From assembly GCA_900618425.1 (NCBI GenBank), contig UZAN01040135.1, positions 26,437 through 90,436 on the forward strand: a DNA stretch of 64,000 nt, written 5' to 3'. The DNA comes from Echinostoma caproni. Lineage: Eukaryota; Platyhelminthes; Trematoda; Plagiorchiida; Echinostomatidae. Position 1 is the first letter of the stretch, and every line of letters starts with the position of its first letter. This document shows positions 12,502 through 25,216 of the stretch, piece by piece. A program made the position numbers and the translations under genes. The notes below the pieces were generated by a model that made no database searches, was not told where the DNA came from, and was given only the letters and a program-made list of their open reading frames with translations.

Positions 12502-12708
12502 GAATTGGATGCTTTCAAATTTGCTGATTTGAGCAGTTTGGAATTAACGAGCAGGGGAGATTCAAGTGAGGACTTCATACTGTCATATCGTTTGATTGTT
12601 CTAATCTCGTCACTGAGGCTCCACCTCATCACATGTTGTGAGTTCCCTGATCACGGTTCGTCTCTCCAGCACAACATTCGTACAGCTGTTTTATTACAAA
12701 CACAGTGA
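12502..12708 (+). CDS. Candidate exon after a strong acceptor
   Basis: The acceptor CTGTTTTATTTCCAG ends at 12501 and has a good pyrimidine tract. The following phase-0 frame begins ELDAFKFADLSSLELTSRGD and stays open to a stop at 12706-12708. A possible internal donor (CAA-GTGAGG, about 12567) would end the exon after about 65 bases, which is where the acidic, exon-like character fades. The product is not recognised. Confidence 0.25.
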   Translation, partial: ELDAFKFADLSSLELTSRGDSSEDFILSYRLIVLISSLRLHLITCCEFPDHGSSLQHNIRTAVLLQTQ

Positions 12709-15700
12709 AATCAATTCTTCAGTATTACAGTAGTTGATTATCTGTACGACTTGAGTCGAATATGCGTATAGAACACTGTATCATGCCACTGGAATCTGTA
12801 GGTTGTAAAGAGTAAAATCGAATAAAATGCACAACGTGGAACAATATGCCATACGTAGAAATTGTCTAAATAGAAAAAGGAATTTACGAAACAAGACGTT
12901 TCCTATTGGATCACTGGTTTTTGATTCAATTAACTACAACACAATCCATCACAATTTCGGACTTTCGTTTATCGGAAAAATGTGCATCACTAAGAAGTGC
13001 ACATAAACAAACTACGTTCTATCACACATAATTATCTGCCAACAGAGGTTTTGCAGCAATTATTCGTGAACAATTTTCTTATTACTTTTTCCGATAATTC
13101 AACATTCTTCCTCGGGAGCATAGTCTGTTTCTCACACTCCTTTTCCGGTCTAATAATTAGTTATCTTGGTGGTAGGATAGTCACAAATGGATAGTCATTT
13201 TATACCAAACGAGGAGTAGATTTAAAAAGAACAATAAATAAAATAATAAAAAATATTGTTAGGGCAAACTGTTTGTTCCCAGGATATGCGCCAACATTGC
13301 CAAACCCAATGGAGTTTACTACACTGTGTTAAGAAGTCACGGCATGTATACTTAGCGTGCCATATAGAGTACTCAGCTAAGAGAAAACAGAAGAAATCTC
13401 GCATTGGAACTGCAGTTTTGAAAAATGTGATCAAATCTCCTCACAAGTATGCTCTATTCAGTGCAGAATTTCACAAATATCCAGAACCCATCAGTTTTTG
13501 AGAGCGATTCATTAGAAGCTAAACCAGGATATGCAGATTGAATTTATGTATAACACCAATATTCTGAAAGACCAGTATTTCCATTAAAAGTTCGATCAAT
13601 AGTTATTTTGTCCGCAAAGTAAACATAAACCAACAAACGTTAAACGATTGGAAATCCCGATTGAGTGCGTGTACTTGTTTCAAACGAGAAATGAAAACGT
13701 GAAGGATAATACAGTATGGAAGATAAGGCAACCTACCAAACATTCTACGGAACAACTACCACCGTTGCAAAAGGTTTGGATATAAATGCTGCCTTATATG
13801 TTACTTGAAAAGCATAACGTCTTACTTGGAGAGTGATTGCTGTGACCTAAACACATTTTCCAAGATTCCATTAAATAGGTGGGCAAAGCAAACTAGATTC
13901 CTTCTAAATCCAAAGGCTTGGAAGCATTTGCAACTTGTTACTGGAACAGCGTGTAGGCAGTGAGCTCAGGACGAGTATTGGAACGGCATAGATTTAAAGG
14001 AACGTCGTGCGCAACAAAGGCATATTCACAGGTGAACTGATATGAATTCTGACCACAGCTCGATAGAGTTCAATGAAGTGAGTTTAAGTATACGTGGATG
14101 ATTGTTGATGTGTATTCCACTGATTTTCATTCACATTCCCTCTTGGTTTTCTGTAAATCATTTACGAATAATGGTTGTAACCCCTATCAGATTTTCTGGT
14201 TCTATTATAAAGTTACCTTTAGATAGAAGTTAATGATTCATAAACATAAGGGGTAGCAATACGGACAGTGGTAACCTTCTGTGTGCCGGATAAAAACGTT
14301 CAACTATAATATTTCTTAAGGAATATTGCAGTCATTTTCACGGAGAGCCTAATGCCACTTTTTATTCCCTATACCCACTTCAACTCGTCGACAGACAAAC
14401 GACAGATGAAAGTACACTTGAAAAAGTGGTCTTCTTCGACAAATACATATAAACGTTAGGCCTGCACCAGTCAAACATTTGAAGCGGAAATGTTTGTGCA
14501 TACCATTTGTTCCAAATCGGTTGAATGAGTGAAGCGCGTATACTGGAGCACATACGCGGACCTCGACGGCAATCGGATTGTGCAAAATGATTGATCAGGC
14601 GTGTAAAACACACATCTACCGAGCGTTGTGTGAGTCAACAATCAGAAGCAGTTTGGAAAAAATGATATGATTTATTCACTGTGGACATTGAGAGAACTAT
14701 GCCATTTATTCCGGTGGTCAAAACACACACACTCATGGTACTCACTTTCAGCATGATTTCGTTTCGTTTCGTCTTTGATCGAAGTCGAACAGTTTGAGAA
14801 CTGCCTTACAACGGAACATTTGTTTCACTGAAACATTCGACAAACGTGTTGCTCCACCCTTCCTCCGGAACGGTTACCAGCAACAATTCAGTAAGAATAC
14901 AAGGTATGAGAATCCGCGTGGAGTGAATTTGCAGCAAAATGCGGTGAGTGATCTGCAAGTTGCTTGGTCAGGTATATGCTCCAAACCGAGCTTGGTGTTA
15001 ATCCCGATCTGTGATTGGTCAAGACGATTTTCCCGGTACAGGTAAGAGATTGCTACACATCATCCGGCCAGGATAAGGACAAAGCACAGGTGATGCACAC
15101 CCACTATTCGTATAATCATAGGACGATAAATAAAATAATTTTTTAACTTAGAAGAAAATGCCTAAAATCACAGTGTCTGCTAGGATTTGTTTTTTTTGTG
15201 TGTGTGAATATTTCCCAGGCTATAAGTGACCGCAAAGTAACCGGATATTATTGTCTCATATTGAGCTAAAATAGCAAAGTACAATACCTCTTTGTTCACA
15301 CAAAGCGACTGATTCTATTTCAAACTTGATCTGTGTACAATTTGTTTATATCACCATTTTTAATTTAATACCTAATCAAATGATTCCTCATTTATCCAAA
15401 GGCAAAACATTCATACATTGCACATAGTTCAGTATTTATGATAAACGTACTGCATGAATGGGTTTATTTTAACCTTTAGGAGGACAATAATAATACTGAT
15501 ATTAATACGGTTTTTCTCGATTGGTAAACAGTTTTAGAGCACATAGTTATTATACGGATCGAGATTGAAAACCAAATTATTCTACACTCAGATTAAGCCT
15601 TCTGTGATAGTGCAGGTGAATAAGAATTTAATTCATTTTGACGACAGCTTAACAAGATGTTTGCTCACAACCTTGAAAAACATACCTTTTTGTTAAACGG

Positions 15701-16753
15701 TTTAACAGTGTATCGACACGCTAGGATTAGACCAGTTGCCAAGTTGTCATTAGTGTTTTTTTCCGTTGCATAACTCCCATTGAGCTAACCAACGTCCCTC
15801 ACAATGCTTCGAATCTTTGAAAAGATAGATTGTTCAGACATCTCATCATACTGTAGCGATAGCATTGTTTCAACTAATGAAATTGCCGTCCAGTTTACCA
15901 ACTGCTGGTGATGCATTGAAGTGTGACACAGACAGTGTTCCTAGAGGTTCGATGGAGGAGCGAACTCCGTTGCGATTCTGTGCCATATATCCTACGCTGA
16001 ATCTAATTCAAAGTAGATGAGAAGAAACTTAAAAAAGGGAACTGGAATTCCATTTTTTCATCAAGAGAGAAACAGAACACGTTAGGTTAAATTTCCAATG
16101 GTGCAATACTACAAGCATTAGGAGTCAATGAAAATTCCATCTCTCACGAATTTCAGCTTTTGATAAGCAAACAATCCACGGTCTCCTTCAGGTTGTGAAA
16201 TGCACAACACAAAATCAAACGTGCATATCACACCGACTTTATATGAACTCATTCAGTGCACCAACTGCACTTAATGTTTGAAGAGGGTTTGCTTCGGAGG
16301 TAAACAAAAATTCCTGTTCCGACAACCTTGTTAGAAGATCATAAAAGGTCGAGTGCATGCAGCAAAATCCGACACAACACGATAAGTGGTTTGTTCTTAT
16401 GTGACACAAAAATCAAACTGAAATTTCTACTTAAATTAACTTGATGTATTGCTGTTTATCATAGATCCCTAATCATGTTTATCGTTTTTATATCCATAGC
16501 CTTCACGGAGAGTAGCAACTTGATATTGCCCAACGTGGTTACTTGCTCTGTCATGATCCAGTAAGCAGTAACGTGTTAAGAGCATCGCACCATATGTGAG
16601 TATTCAAATACTGTCAGCCTCAGAAGTGTTTAACCCAAACGGTTTCTTGTGGCGAGGGAATTTATACAGCGGTCGTACTTTTCACGCTCTCAAAACATGC
16701 GGCATCTACCCAACCACCCATGTCGTTCTGTGCTGACTTTATCTCAGAATGAG
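12709..16753. other. Unannotated stretch with weak exon-like frames
   Basis: No recognised repeat. On the + strand, 14794-15042 is open for 83 codons and ends at a near-perfect donor (ACAG-GTAAGAG). It also contains two other donor-like sites (AAG-GTATGAG and GCG-GTGAGTGA) and has no convincing acceptor. On the - strand, 14349-14613 is open in two frames of 77-78 codons with no domain. Neither is strong enough to call a gene. Confidence 0.35.
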
Positions 16754-16929
16754 CACCTCAGGGGACATCCACTAAAGTTGAGGAACTAGAACAGACACCT
16801 TGACTGCCGGCATCACTCATTTGCAGTCAGAGTGTACAGCGTACGGAATTCTCTCCTAATGCGATATACTGTGTGCTCCTACAGTGGAACCGTTTAAATC
16901 GCAACCTGATAGAGCATTGGAACACTTAA
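16754..16929 (+). mobile_element. 3' end of a CR1/jockey-like non-LTR ORF2
   Basis: The frame reads HLRGHPLKLRN, a stop, then RHLDCRHHSFAVRVYSVRNS. After a one-base shift it continues PNAIYCVLLQWNRLNRNLIE and ends at TAA. This is the familiar C-terminus of CR1/jockey-clade ORF2: RGH-x-(F/L)KL, a Phe-Ser/Ala-x-RV block, then x-NSLP-x-x-(V/I)V and a closing FK/LD-type segment. One nonsense codon and one frameshift are present, and the upstream RT is absent, so this is a 5'-truncated dead copy. The 60165-60330 fragment is a second, diverged example in the same orientation. Confidence 0.65.
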
Positions 16930-17335
16930 AATGTCGATATACGTGAGTGATCATGCATATTTTTGCTATTATTACTTTCTCTTTGTGAGATTATTCAAAA
17001 TATTCTGTAAAAATCCTATGTGGCATGATAACCGTTGGCTGTGTTAAATCGCCCATAATAAAACTTTAACTATGACTTTGACTTTAAGCAAAACAGTAAA
17101 CGCCTATAGACTACCCTAAACTGGTTTGCAGATGATGCATCGCCAGCAAAAGCCTTGATATAGAAGAAAAACAAAAATTTAACTAAACATTGAAATAATA
17201 AGTGCGAGAATTTATTCCTTTGCTGAAGGTTCATCTCATGCGCTAATCGGATTATGGGGAAAGTGAACAAGAGCGTCACGAATTGCAACTGCACAGAATA
17301 TTTTCCATCTGATCGCGTTTACATTCCCTCTTTAG

Positions 17336-17451
17336 TCAGTTCATCCTACCCGCTAAATCTCGTGTTTCTTTTGAGAAGGGGGGTTACGTTATCCAGAAAT
17401 TCAATCATTTATTTCAACACAGTTGAGTCACAGAATGTTCATCATACACAG
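17336..17451 (+). CDS. Candidate internal exon, unknown product
   Basis: The acceptor CATTCCCTCTTTAG (ending 17335) and donor ACACAG-GTAATT (at 17452) enclose 116 bases. They are open in one frame: two bases completing a codon, then 38 codons ending in phase 0. The peptide includes LVFLLRRGVTLSRNSII and NTVESQNVHHTQ. Its end phase is compatible with the start phase of the candidate exon at 25217, but nothing else links them. No domain is recognised. Confidence 0.3.
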
Positions 17452-19710
17452 GTAATTTCTTCAAACTTTTCTTTGAATATTTTCGAATATTTAGAAATCT
17501 TTGGAAAAGTTTCCTCAATTTTCAGTTTAATGCATAAATAAATCCCGAATCATGTTCCTAGAAACGTCTGTGTGGAACTGTTTTACTGATTTGGCTTGTT
17601 AAGTACCATGTATTCAACGTGTCGTGTCTACTCGCTGACCCTTGTAAGTATTGTCACGCATTATGATTCCGTTCAGTTACCATCCGTGATGTTCAAACCC
17701 GGAATCGAATGCAATTCGAACTTGGACAAGAGAGAGTTATAGTGTAGATGTACTAAACACATAGTCTATGTAAAATATATTCCAGCAGCTCTTTACACCA
17801 CATCGTGGCATGTGCTGTCGCATTGTCACTGTGACCCTCATCAGACAGTAAATGATACCCCGAAGAACCACTCCTTGCAACTAGGATAACCTTACAAATC
17901 TATCTAAAATGAATTTTATTTAAGTGAGACGGTTTGATAGGCTTGGCTTGCTCCTTAAAGAGCACCCTGCATGATTGATGAGCCTTCATTGTGAAGCTGT
18001 TTGATTTTATTTTAAAGCGATATTGTCAAAATTACATGTACTTAGTTCCATGGTAACATGCCATGATCCACTTCATCTCGGTGTATCAGCCTCGCCATGC
18101 ATCAATGCAACCCACAGACCCATTCAAATAATTAAATCAGTTTTGAATGCTGACGATAATCAATAGTATTCAATTCCCAAATCGAGCCCTCACAAACGCA
18201 CTTTTTGGGTCATGCACAACCGTGGGTATGACCGGGACTGGCTCGCAACAATGTGCCTCATAGAGTATGTGGATTATTCGGTTCTAATTATCACCGATAT
18301 ATATAATCTATTTACTCCCTTGCATTAAACATAAAATTCTAAAAAAATATCTCTCAAGAGGGTTGAGGCCGTTCACGCACCGATTGAAGTCAGATATAAG
18401 GGAATAATTCGAACAACTGGAATGAATCATAAAATACCTGACCTCATCGTCGATGTGATATCCCAATCATTCCAGTCAGTTAAGTACTTGGACAAACTGG
18501 AAGTTATTCCTTGTCTGTCGCCTAATGTGTATATGCTTCAAGTGCCACTCTTTCATTATTCCGTATTTCGAAAATTGTGCGGGCTGCAGAAGAATTTTAC
18601 GGTGAAATGATTCAACGATCCTCGGCTCAGTAACTTGCAGCTCTCATATTTTTCTTTCTTACTATTATTGTACGTTTTTGGACTTGGACATCCCGTAACC
18701 CAAGCGACCGTTATCACATCTGACTACGCACCAAAGCTTATTTATTGCTCACTAGCCAGATATTTCATTCCTCTTTGTCTTCGCACCCGCTGGATGCAGA
18801 AATCAATTTATTCCATCATGCCACATTAAAGTCAGTATTTCCTGCAGTAGCTTAAATTTGAAAGGAGAACTGCGTTAACGTTTTACGGTGCTCTTCATTA
18901 TTTAAATTTTTGACCTGATTGCAGGAACAAAACTTGAAGCAAATCCCATAGCCTTGAATCACCAAAAGTCAGCAATAGATAAATTGATTCATACAGAGTC
19001 TTATGGCAAACAGCACATTGCGCATAAATTAATGTGCGAAACTGAACGCCAATGGATGTCGTGTTTTTGTCTTTCTACTTCCATTTTTATTTATTGAATA
19101 TAAAAATGTACAGTCAACATTCAGGAATCGGAGCCGCGGCCATACAAAGGCTGCCTGGGAAGACGGATAATATATTCACAGGCATATCGATACCGGAATT
19201 TGCTCGAAGAACCATCGATCGAAGTTATTAACCATAAATGCCTATAGATCACGTGGCATATCACTATCAGTTATCGTTTTATCAATACAACTCGTCGATT
19301 ATCACGTTTTAGGAAGTAGCTAATTTGAAAGGAAGTTGGCAATGTTGGAACCGCAACAGTGATTTGGTTCGTTTAAAATGTGACGGCTTGATAAGGCAAA
19401 GAAAGGGCGATAATGAATCATTGATAAGCCCAAATAATTATTTATCATAATTAGCATGTGTCTAAAAGTTTCCTCGGGAAGCTCGGAGGAGGGGAGATTT
19501 GTGATACACAAGTCGATTTCCTGAAATCCCCCATTAGACCTGTACACATATTTGTATCGATATCCTACAAGTTAAAGATGAAAAAATATTGGAACCCCAT
19601 TAAAACCCTGTTTGTCATGAACTGGCATATAGAGAAAGAAGAGTTCTCCTCAAATCCAGTAAGGAAGATACTGAGATTCTCACCGGTATTTCGAACAATA
19701 TACGAAACAA
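17452..19710. other. Unannotated stretch
   Basis: Nothing recognised. Short + strand open frames at 18422-18610 and 18635-18829 and a - strand frame at 19320-19547 lack supporting signals. Confidence 0.45.
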
Positions 19711-19965
19711 CACAAGGGTGAGACCTTGGACGAGTTTTAGTGGGCCTTGTTGGAACTTAAGGCAAAAGCTTACCCCACAACATTTGAGCTCGAAAAGGGA
19801 AGCCATTTGTTGTGAACAATTTTGCATGGGCCTTTCGATGTTCAACTGCTAATTAAGTTTATGTAAAAAACAGCCATCAGTCTACAAGAAGCCCTGGAGA
19901 AGGCTCGTAAAAGTGAGCAAATTTTACGAACAAAACAACAAGAGAGAGAGGCGGCAACCTGCACG
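19711..19965 (+). pseudogene. Ty3/gypsy-type Gag remnant
   Basis: One frame reads HKGETLDEF, stop, WALLELKAKAYPTTFELEKG, then a stop after SHLL. It continues HGPFDVQLLIKFM, stop, and TAISLQEALEKARKSEQILR. The order matches the middle and end of LTR-retrotransposon Gag: a GE-(S/T)L-x-(D/E)F helix, L-x-x-L-x-x-K-A-(Y/F)P, a (F/I)-x-x-G-x-x-D-x-x-L-(R/L) block, and the S-L-x-(E/D)AL-x-x-A-x-x-x-E helix. Three stops show it is dead. No zinc knuckle, protease or LTR is identifiable next to it. The - strand open frame over the same bases is its shadow. Confidence 0.55.
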
Positions 19966-22363
19966 GGGAACCCCATTGGATTTTCATGAACTTGAAGGTC
20001 GTAAAAGCGTTTCTGTTGGTAGTGTCTCCGGTCGGCATGTTCCTGAACGTGCTGGAAGGTTCATCCGCATCCCGCCACAGCTGTTCTATAGCCGCATCTC
20101 TATCAGATAAACCACAAGGAGACACCAGTGAGAAACAGATAGCAGGGGGGATTTATCACGTGCAGCCCAAGGAGAAAAATGAATCATCGCTTTTGTTGAA
20201 GTTATCTCGAAGTTATATTTTCAGTGTGCAGACTACAAAAAAAATCGATACATTTTAATTAAAATTAGATGACGACAATAACAAGTGGGGCCAAAAAGCA
20301 TCATAGCTTTACACGCGAGTCTATTTTGGAGCCGTTTACTAGCAATGCTCCAAGAGTTCTGCACTCTTCGAATCGGAATCGTAGAATAACGTCAGATTGC
20401 AAGTAATGAAAAGCTCAACATCAGTTACTCCACTGAGTATTAGCTGAGAAGAACTAAACAGGTAAACTGTACCCTTCTGTTTATGGTCTTAATTGAAAAA
20501 GGTACGTTCCACGGTCTGCATGAAAAGCCTATCCTTATTTTCCTAGCGTGCCAACAAGGAAGAAGCATCACTTTTGATGTGCTATACATTAAATGCAATA
20601 TTTTGGGGATGTAATACTTCTCTGATAAAGCATCAAGCTTGTTTTTGTAATTTATGAAATGTGCAAAAATGAATCGATCAGTGCGCGTTGAACCCTCAAT
20701 TCTCCTTTACTTCTTGTTGTTAAACAGAAGCCAGCCTGTCCATCAGTCGTTTTAAGGGACGCTCACTGCGAATAATTTAACCTAACTAGGATACAGGTGT
20801 GCCACGTGAGGAAGAAGATTTGCACTTCTTAGAGATGGCAGAATAAAACGGTTTTCAGATAACTTGATTTGGAGAGTAGAACACACAATTATGGAACTTT
20901 TCCATGAAGTAAATCCACATTTGATAAATACATTAGAAAAAGACATTTTGCGTATTGCTGATTACCAATTTTTTTACTAAAATTTCTTTATAAAGATACG
21001 GCTATAGGTATTCTAGCATGGTCAAATACAAGAACCAGGTGGCTATTCATAGATCGTCGTGGACCATCATATAAAACTATATCGAACATAGGGGGCTTAT
21101 ATTTTGTTTACTCTCTATTTTTGTTAAAGTTAAACGTGGTAAACTTCGCATGATTCGTAATTCATATTATAATTCCTGGTCACAGTAAAAGTAGAATTTA
21201 CTTTACACTTGACGGTTCTGTTTCCGTCACTGATACGGCAGATATGCACTCACCAGAGTAATAAGTACATTTACACCGTACAATATGTTATCAATATAAT
21301 TGGTCCAGCAACCGCGAGCGAAGTTCGATAAATGCACAAGACGCTTCATACATGATTCAAAGAGAAGCAAGGAGAGGAAATTAATTGGTTGCACATCTCC
21401 CATTTAAATGTAACTTCTTTCGTTTTTTGACATCATTAGGCATAGAGCAAATCAAATCAAGGCTTTATAGTTCATCCCCCTGCCCGTTCAGACATATGCT
21501 CGTGTAAGTAGTGAAAAGGAGATTCGATTTAAAACCAAAATATCGGAGTGAAAGCCTAGACAACGTGCGCTTGCTTGTTTCGAAAGAGCCATGTATTTTG
21601 CTTTTGGTGACATCTTGCAATCGGTTGGAGACACGTCCGGCGAGACAGATGTAAACAGGCTTTTTGGGGTGACACATACATTGTTCAGATGACTTATGAT
21701 GTGATCAAATTGTACAGCGACAAATGAATCGTAGAACTGGCTACCGAGATATTCTCTCGGGACTGTGCGATTTTGAATGGTAAACAGTCTGTGAAACATT
21801 TTCGCTCTCCCCACTGTCAATCATTGTCGAGTAGTTCACTGTGGAGCAAAGGATTGTATATAATTTAATGATAGAGTGTTCGGTGGTGAACGGAAGTGCT
21901 CCTTTCTCCACCCGGGAAATCTTACTGTAACCAACAGGACATCAAATCGTAAATTGTTTATTTTGCAAAAGGCTACTAGGGTATTCAGCGGCAGGCAATC
22001 AAGAGAACTGATAATCATATGAAGCAAATCCCGTTCATGGAAAATTCCCATAGGAATATCAAAAGACAAAGATTACGGCTTCTTTTCGTAACTTCGTCTC
22101 TAGACCTAGACAGTTATGCATGTATTTGTGTATAATGTGGGAACATATGTGATTGATCCCTTGAGGTTAAGCGTGAAAGTAAAGTAATGTCTGTCAAGTT
22201 TACTTAGAGCAAGTGAAGAAAATGGGGCAGTGGGTGGGACGGGGGCCAAGGTCAATTCTGGACATTTCCGAGTCCCTTTCGAAGTGCAATTTGTCACGCC
22301 AGGTTACGTCATCACGACATGACTGAGGTCATGGTTCGGATTATCACGTAGGTTTGGCTGGGG
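19966..22363. other. Unannotated stretch
   Basis: No confident feature. + strand frames at 19986-20258 could be the shifted tail of the Gag remnant (NVLEGSSASRHSCS) but no zinc knuckle is intact. On the - strand, 21465-21820 has two overlapping frames (70 and 110 codons) with no recognised domain, and 22106-22297 lies just past the PLE 3' side. Confidence 0.35.
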
Positions 22364-22740
22364 TCAAGGCAACTGGAGTGCGGAAATCATTTTCTTCTGT
22401 TTGCACAGTGGTCGGTTCATGTTTTTGATTGCCACAGCTTCTGTCGCTACCAAGTGACGTTTCCGAACGTACTTTGTTTTGTTGTGGGGCTTCTTGTAAA
22501 TGACTTCAAATGCATCGTTGTCTGACTGAAGCCCGGTATCAACGAGGTGGGCCAAAATCGAACTGGTTATTTTTTTCTTGCAACCCGTGCTAAGCCAAGC
22601 CGGTTTATGTTCTCGGATCCTTTGTGAGAACTGTTTAATCGTTCTTCCTACGTGACTTGTCGAACATGTGCAAGTGGAGGAATACGTAATCATAGATAAG
22701 GAGAGGATGGACAGTTTATCCTTGAGGTTCGTGCAGAGCT
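22364..22740 (-). pseudogene. PLE GIY-YIG endonuclease fragment
   Basis: The - strand frame reads LCTNLKDKLSILSLS, then CTCSTSHVGRTIKQFSQRIR and EHKPAWL. Further on come ILAHLVDTGLQSDNDAFEVI, EAVAIKNMNRPLCKQKK and a final LQLP. The Cys-rich start, (Y/H)VGRT, the R-x-x-EH-x-P-x-WL helix, the H-L-x-x-(T/S)G-x-x-x-D-x-x-(A/F)F-x-V(I) block and the L-x-LP end are standard for PLE endonucleases. This piece is open over 109 codons and is the best preserved part of the element. Confidence 0.8.
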
Positions 22741-23119
22741 ATGGCCGACTTGTAAACATCCAAGTAGAGTGGCGCTTGGGTATGTTCATGTAATTGCTTT
22801 TTTCCAGACGTTTTCCTAGTATATCACTACTGGTATCACCTTCGAACGGGAGATGAAAGAAAAATTCTTTCTTTTTGGCGATGATTGGTTTTCGTAGCAT
22901 CGGCTTTTCTGAGGTTCTCTTCGATGAAACGCCTCGGGTATCCATTATTTAGGAGTATAGATTTGAAGAATCTAAGTTTTTCCTCCACTAGGTCCTTTGA
23001 GAAGATCATTTGAGCTCTGAAGGACTAAGTTTTGTTTAAATTTGATTGGGACGAAACTTTGGAAATGGATGCAATGACCGTTTCATGTTGATTTTAGAAA
23101 CATTGAACGGCATAACTTT

Positions 23120-23560
23120 TCATTTGGTCCCTTCTTCAGGTCGACGTCGAGGAAGTGAAACGTATCCTAATCCTCTGATTCCATAGTAAAGCTCGTTGAC
23201 GGGTGAGCCCAATTTAAAAGATCCAATCTTATGTTCGGTAAAATACTTTGGTCGGAAAGGATAAAAATGTCGTCTACGTAACGGCAGTATAGGGAGAGTA
23301 GATGAGTGATGTCTTGTAGTTCGTCTTTTTTTCAGTTTGGCCACAAACACAACCGCAAGAAGCGGGCTGTGGTGAACCCACAATTACACCGTCCTTCTGC
23401 CTGCAGATTGTGTCATTAAAAGAAAATTGAATAATATATTTATATTGCAATAATAGTTCCTTCACATTTGCAATTGGAATACCAATCTGTATGTTCTTCC
23501 ATTCGATAACAATAAGGAAATCCTCGGTGCTCTAATTGTTTCTGAAAAACATTCATCAGT
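23120..23560 (-). pseudogene. PLE reverse transcriptase fragment
   Basis: Reading down the - strand: GIPIANVKELLLQYKYIIQF, then FNDTICRQKDGVIVGSP (RT motif, Gln-x-Asp-Gly-x-x-x-Gly-Ser-Pro). It continues in a second frame with LLAVVFVAKLK, and in a third with RYVDDIFIL, whose YVDD catalytic codons are at 23269-23280. Further down, FHFLDVDLKKG matches the PLE Phe-Leu-Asp-Val thumb motif. The four blocks are in three different frames, so several indels have occurred. The catalytic aspartates themselves are preserved. Confidence 0.8.
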
Positions 23561-25216
23561 AAACGCATACTAAAATGATGGGATTTAAATTTCTTAAGGT
23601 CTCGTAGGCCGGTATTTAGTAGGGAAGGGTAAATAAAATATAACAGACAAGCATCACATCGATGTCTTGCTATGTGCTAGAGTAGTTTCGATGAACTGGA
23701 TCCACCAGATTTTAAGTAAGTGGATATGTTTGTGGTGCGATTTAGTGGAAGCAAACGTAAGACCTATACAACTGTAAGATGGTAATTGTGTTTTCGCCTC
23801 TAGGGACCGGTTGATTCGAGTGAACCGCATTACCCGGTGTAAACAAAGCTGTGTGCCTGCATAACAAAAGATGAGATAACCAGTGTGTGTTCTAATGAAC
23901 TGTTAAGTGATAAATCAATATCTTTATTATTGAGTCTCGCCACTTCCACGTTCCAGCTATTTAGTACTTATCACCATGACCACCATGGCCGGATAAACAT
24001 AAACTATTCCGAACTGGTTATCGATCAAATCAAGTGTGGCAATTTCAAGCGAGTTGATAATCACTTATTTTCTACCTCATTTGCCCAACAATATTGGGAG
24101 TTTGCCAAATTTTGAAGGTTTGAAATATTTGTAAATTGCATATTGTTTTGATTAGAGTCTGGAGAACACACACTATCACCAAATTAAACCTCTCTTCTAT
24201 CGCCAATCTATTACTCAAGAAAGACAATTGACCGGGTATTATTATTGTAATCTACGTTGGGTCTCCCTTCGAGTGGAGCATCAGCAGCATCACGAAAAAT
24301 TGGTATCAACCATGACATTGAACGGCAATCATAATGCTTGGTGCCAAGGTGAGATTTCATTAAGGAAACTGTTTCTTAAACAGCAAATAAAATTACATTC
24401 AATTTACACGGTAAATGCTTGTCGATTATCACAAACATTTCCATCACATTTAAAATTACATTCACATTATTTAATATATGATTCGTACAGAATGGGTGAG
24501 TCCATAACCACGAACATCTAGTGTTCGGTTAAAGGAATTCCAGGAAAGTGCCAATATATAAAATGGGTTTACGAGAACTGAAGGATGCGTAAATTACTCC
24601 CACCAACGGTGGATTTTGCTGATGCAGGTCAGTTCTTAAACCACAAAGCGTCAATGAAATGTATTTAAGCCAGTCCAGTATCACCCTCCAAATGGCAAAT
24701 AACCACTGGCAATGAAATCGCACTTCAACCTGGCTTCATCCGATATATGTATATGGTAAGTAGGGTTCCGTTTCACGAAACAAAGGAGGATGAAACCTTG
24801 CCGTAAGTGTTATGCGGGTGGCAATCCGTATTACAGCGCGCACGCTACTGGGTAATGCACAACTGAATTTCAGTGGCTATTTCCTTACAAATAATGAGGC
24901 ACCTGACCCTGGTTGACTGTATAGTTCGCACACTTTTTCGAGTCGGAGAAGCTTTAAATTAATCGACCAGCCTCGGCCTTCGTTCTGGTAGTTTTGTCGA
25001 GTCCGAGGGTTAAAATTCACAAGGCAATTACAAACGGGCAGCGAATTTGCCTGTGTGCCGTAAAATCTCAAACCAAGTTGCTCGTCCTAGTTATTTTTGT
25101 CCGTTTTGATCACAGGACAGTGGGAATACCAGATAACTGTATTCTGTAATTTGTCCCGGAACAAATTAAAAATTATAATTTTTGTTGATTATCCTCATGT
25201 TTCTTTCTTTTTTCAG
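23561..25216. other. Unannotated stretch
   Basis: Nothing firm. On the + strand, 24228-24521 is open for 97 codons and contains two donor-like sites (CCAAG-GTGAGA and ATGG-GTGAGTCC). It has no good acceptor. Confidence 0.35.

Larger units (their letters stand above)
22364..23560 (-). mobile_element. Penelope-like retroelement, decayed, RT plus GIY-YIG
   Basis: On the - strand, RT motifs (23560 to 23120), a linker (22945-22739) and a GIY-YIG endonuclease region (22740-22364) follow in the order known for endonuclease-bearing PLEs. The linker has FHLPFEGDTSSDILGKRL, a segment that normally sits between the RT thumb and the endonuclease. At least three frameshifts and some stops separate the parts, so the copy is inactive. 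I could not find long terminal repeats or a clear 5' boundary. The 3' boundary lies below 22364, somewhere in G+C-richer sequence to about 22240. Confidence 0.8.

Noticed and set aside
19615..19845. - strand 76-codon open frame
   Set aside because: It lies opposite the Gag-like + strand frame and has no features of its own.
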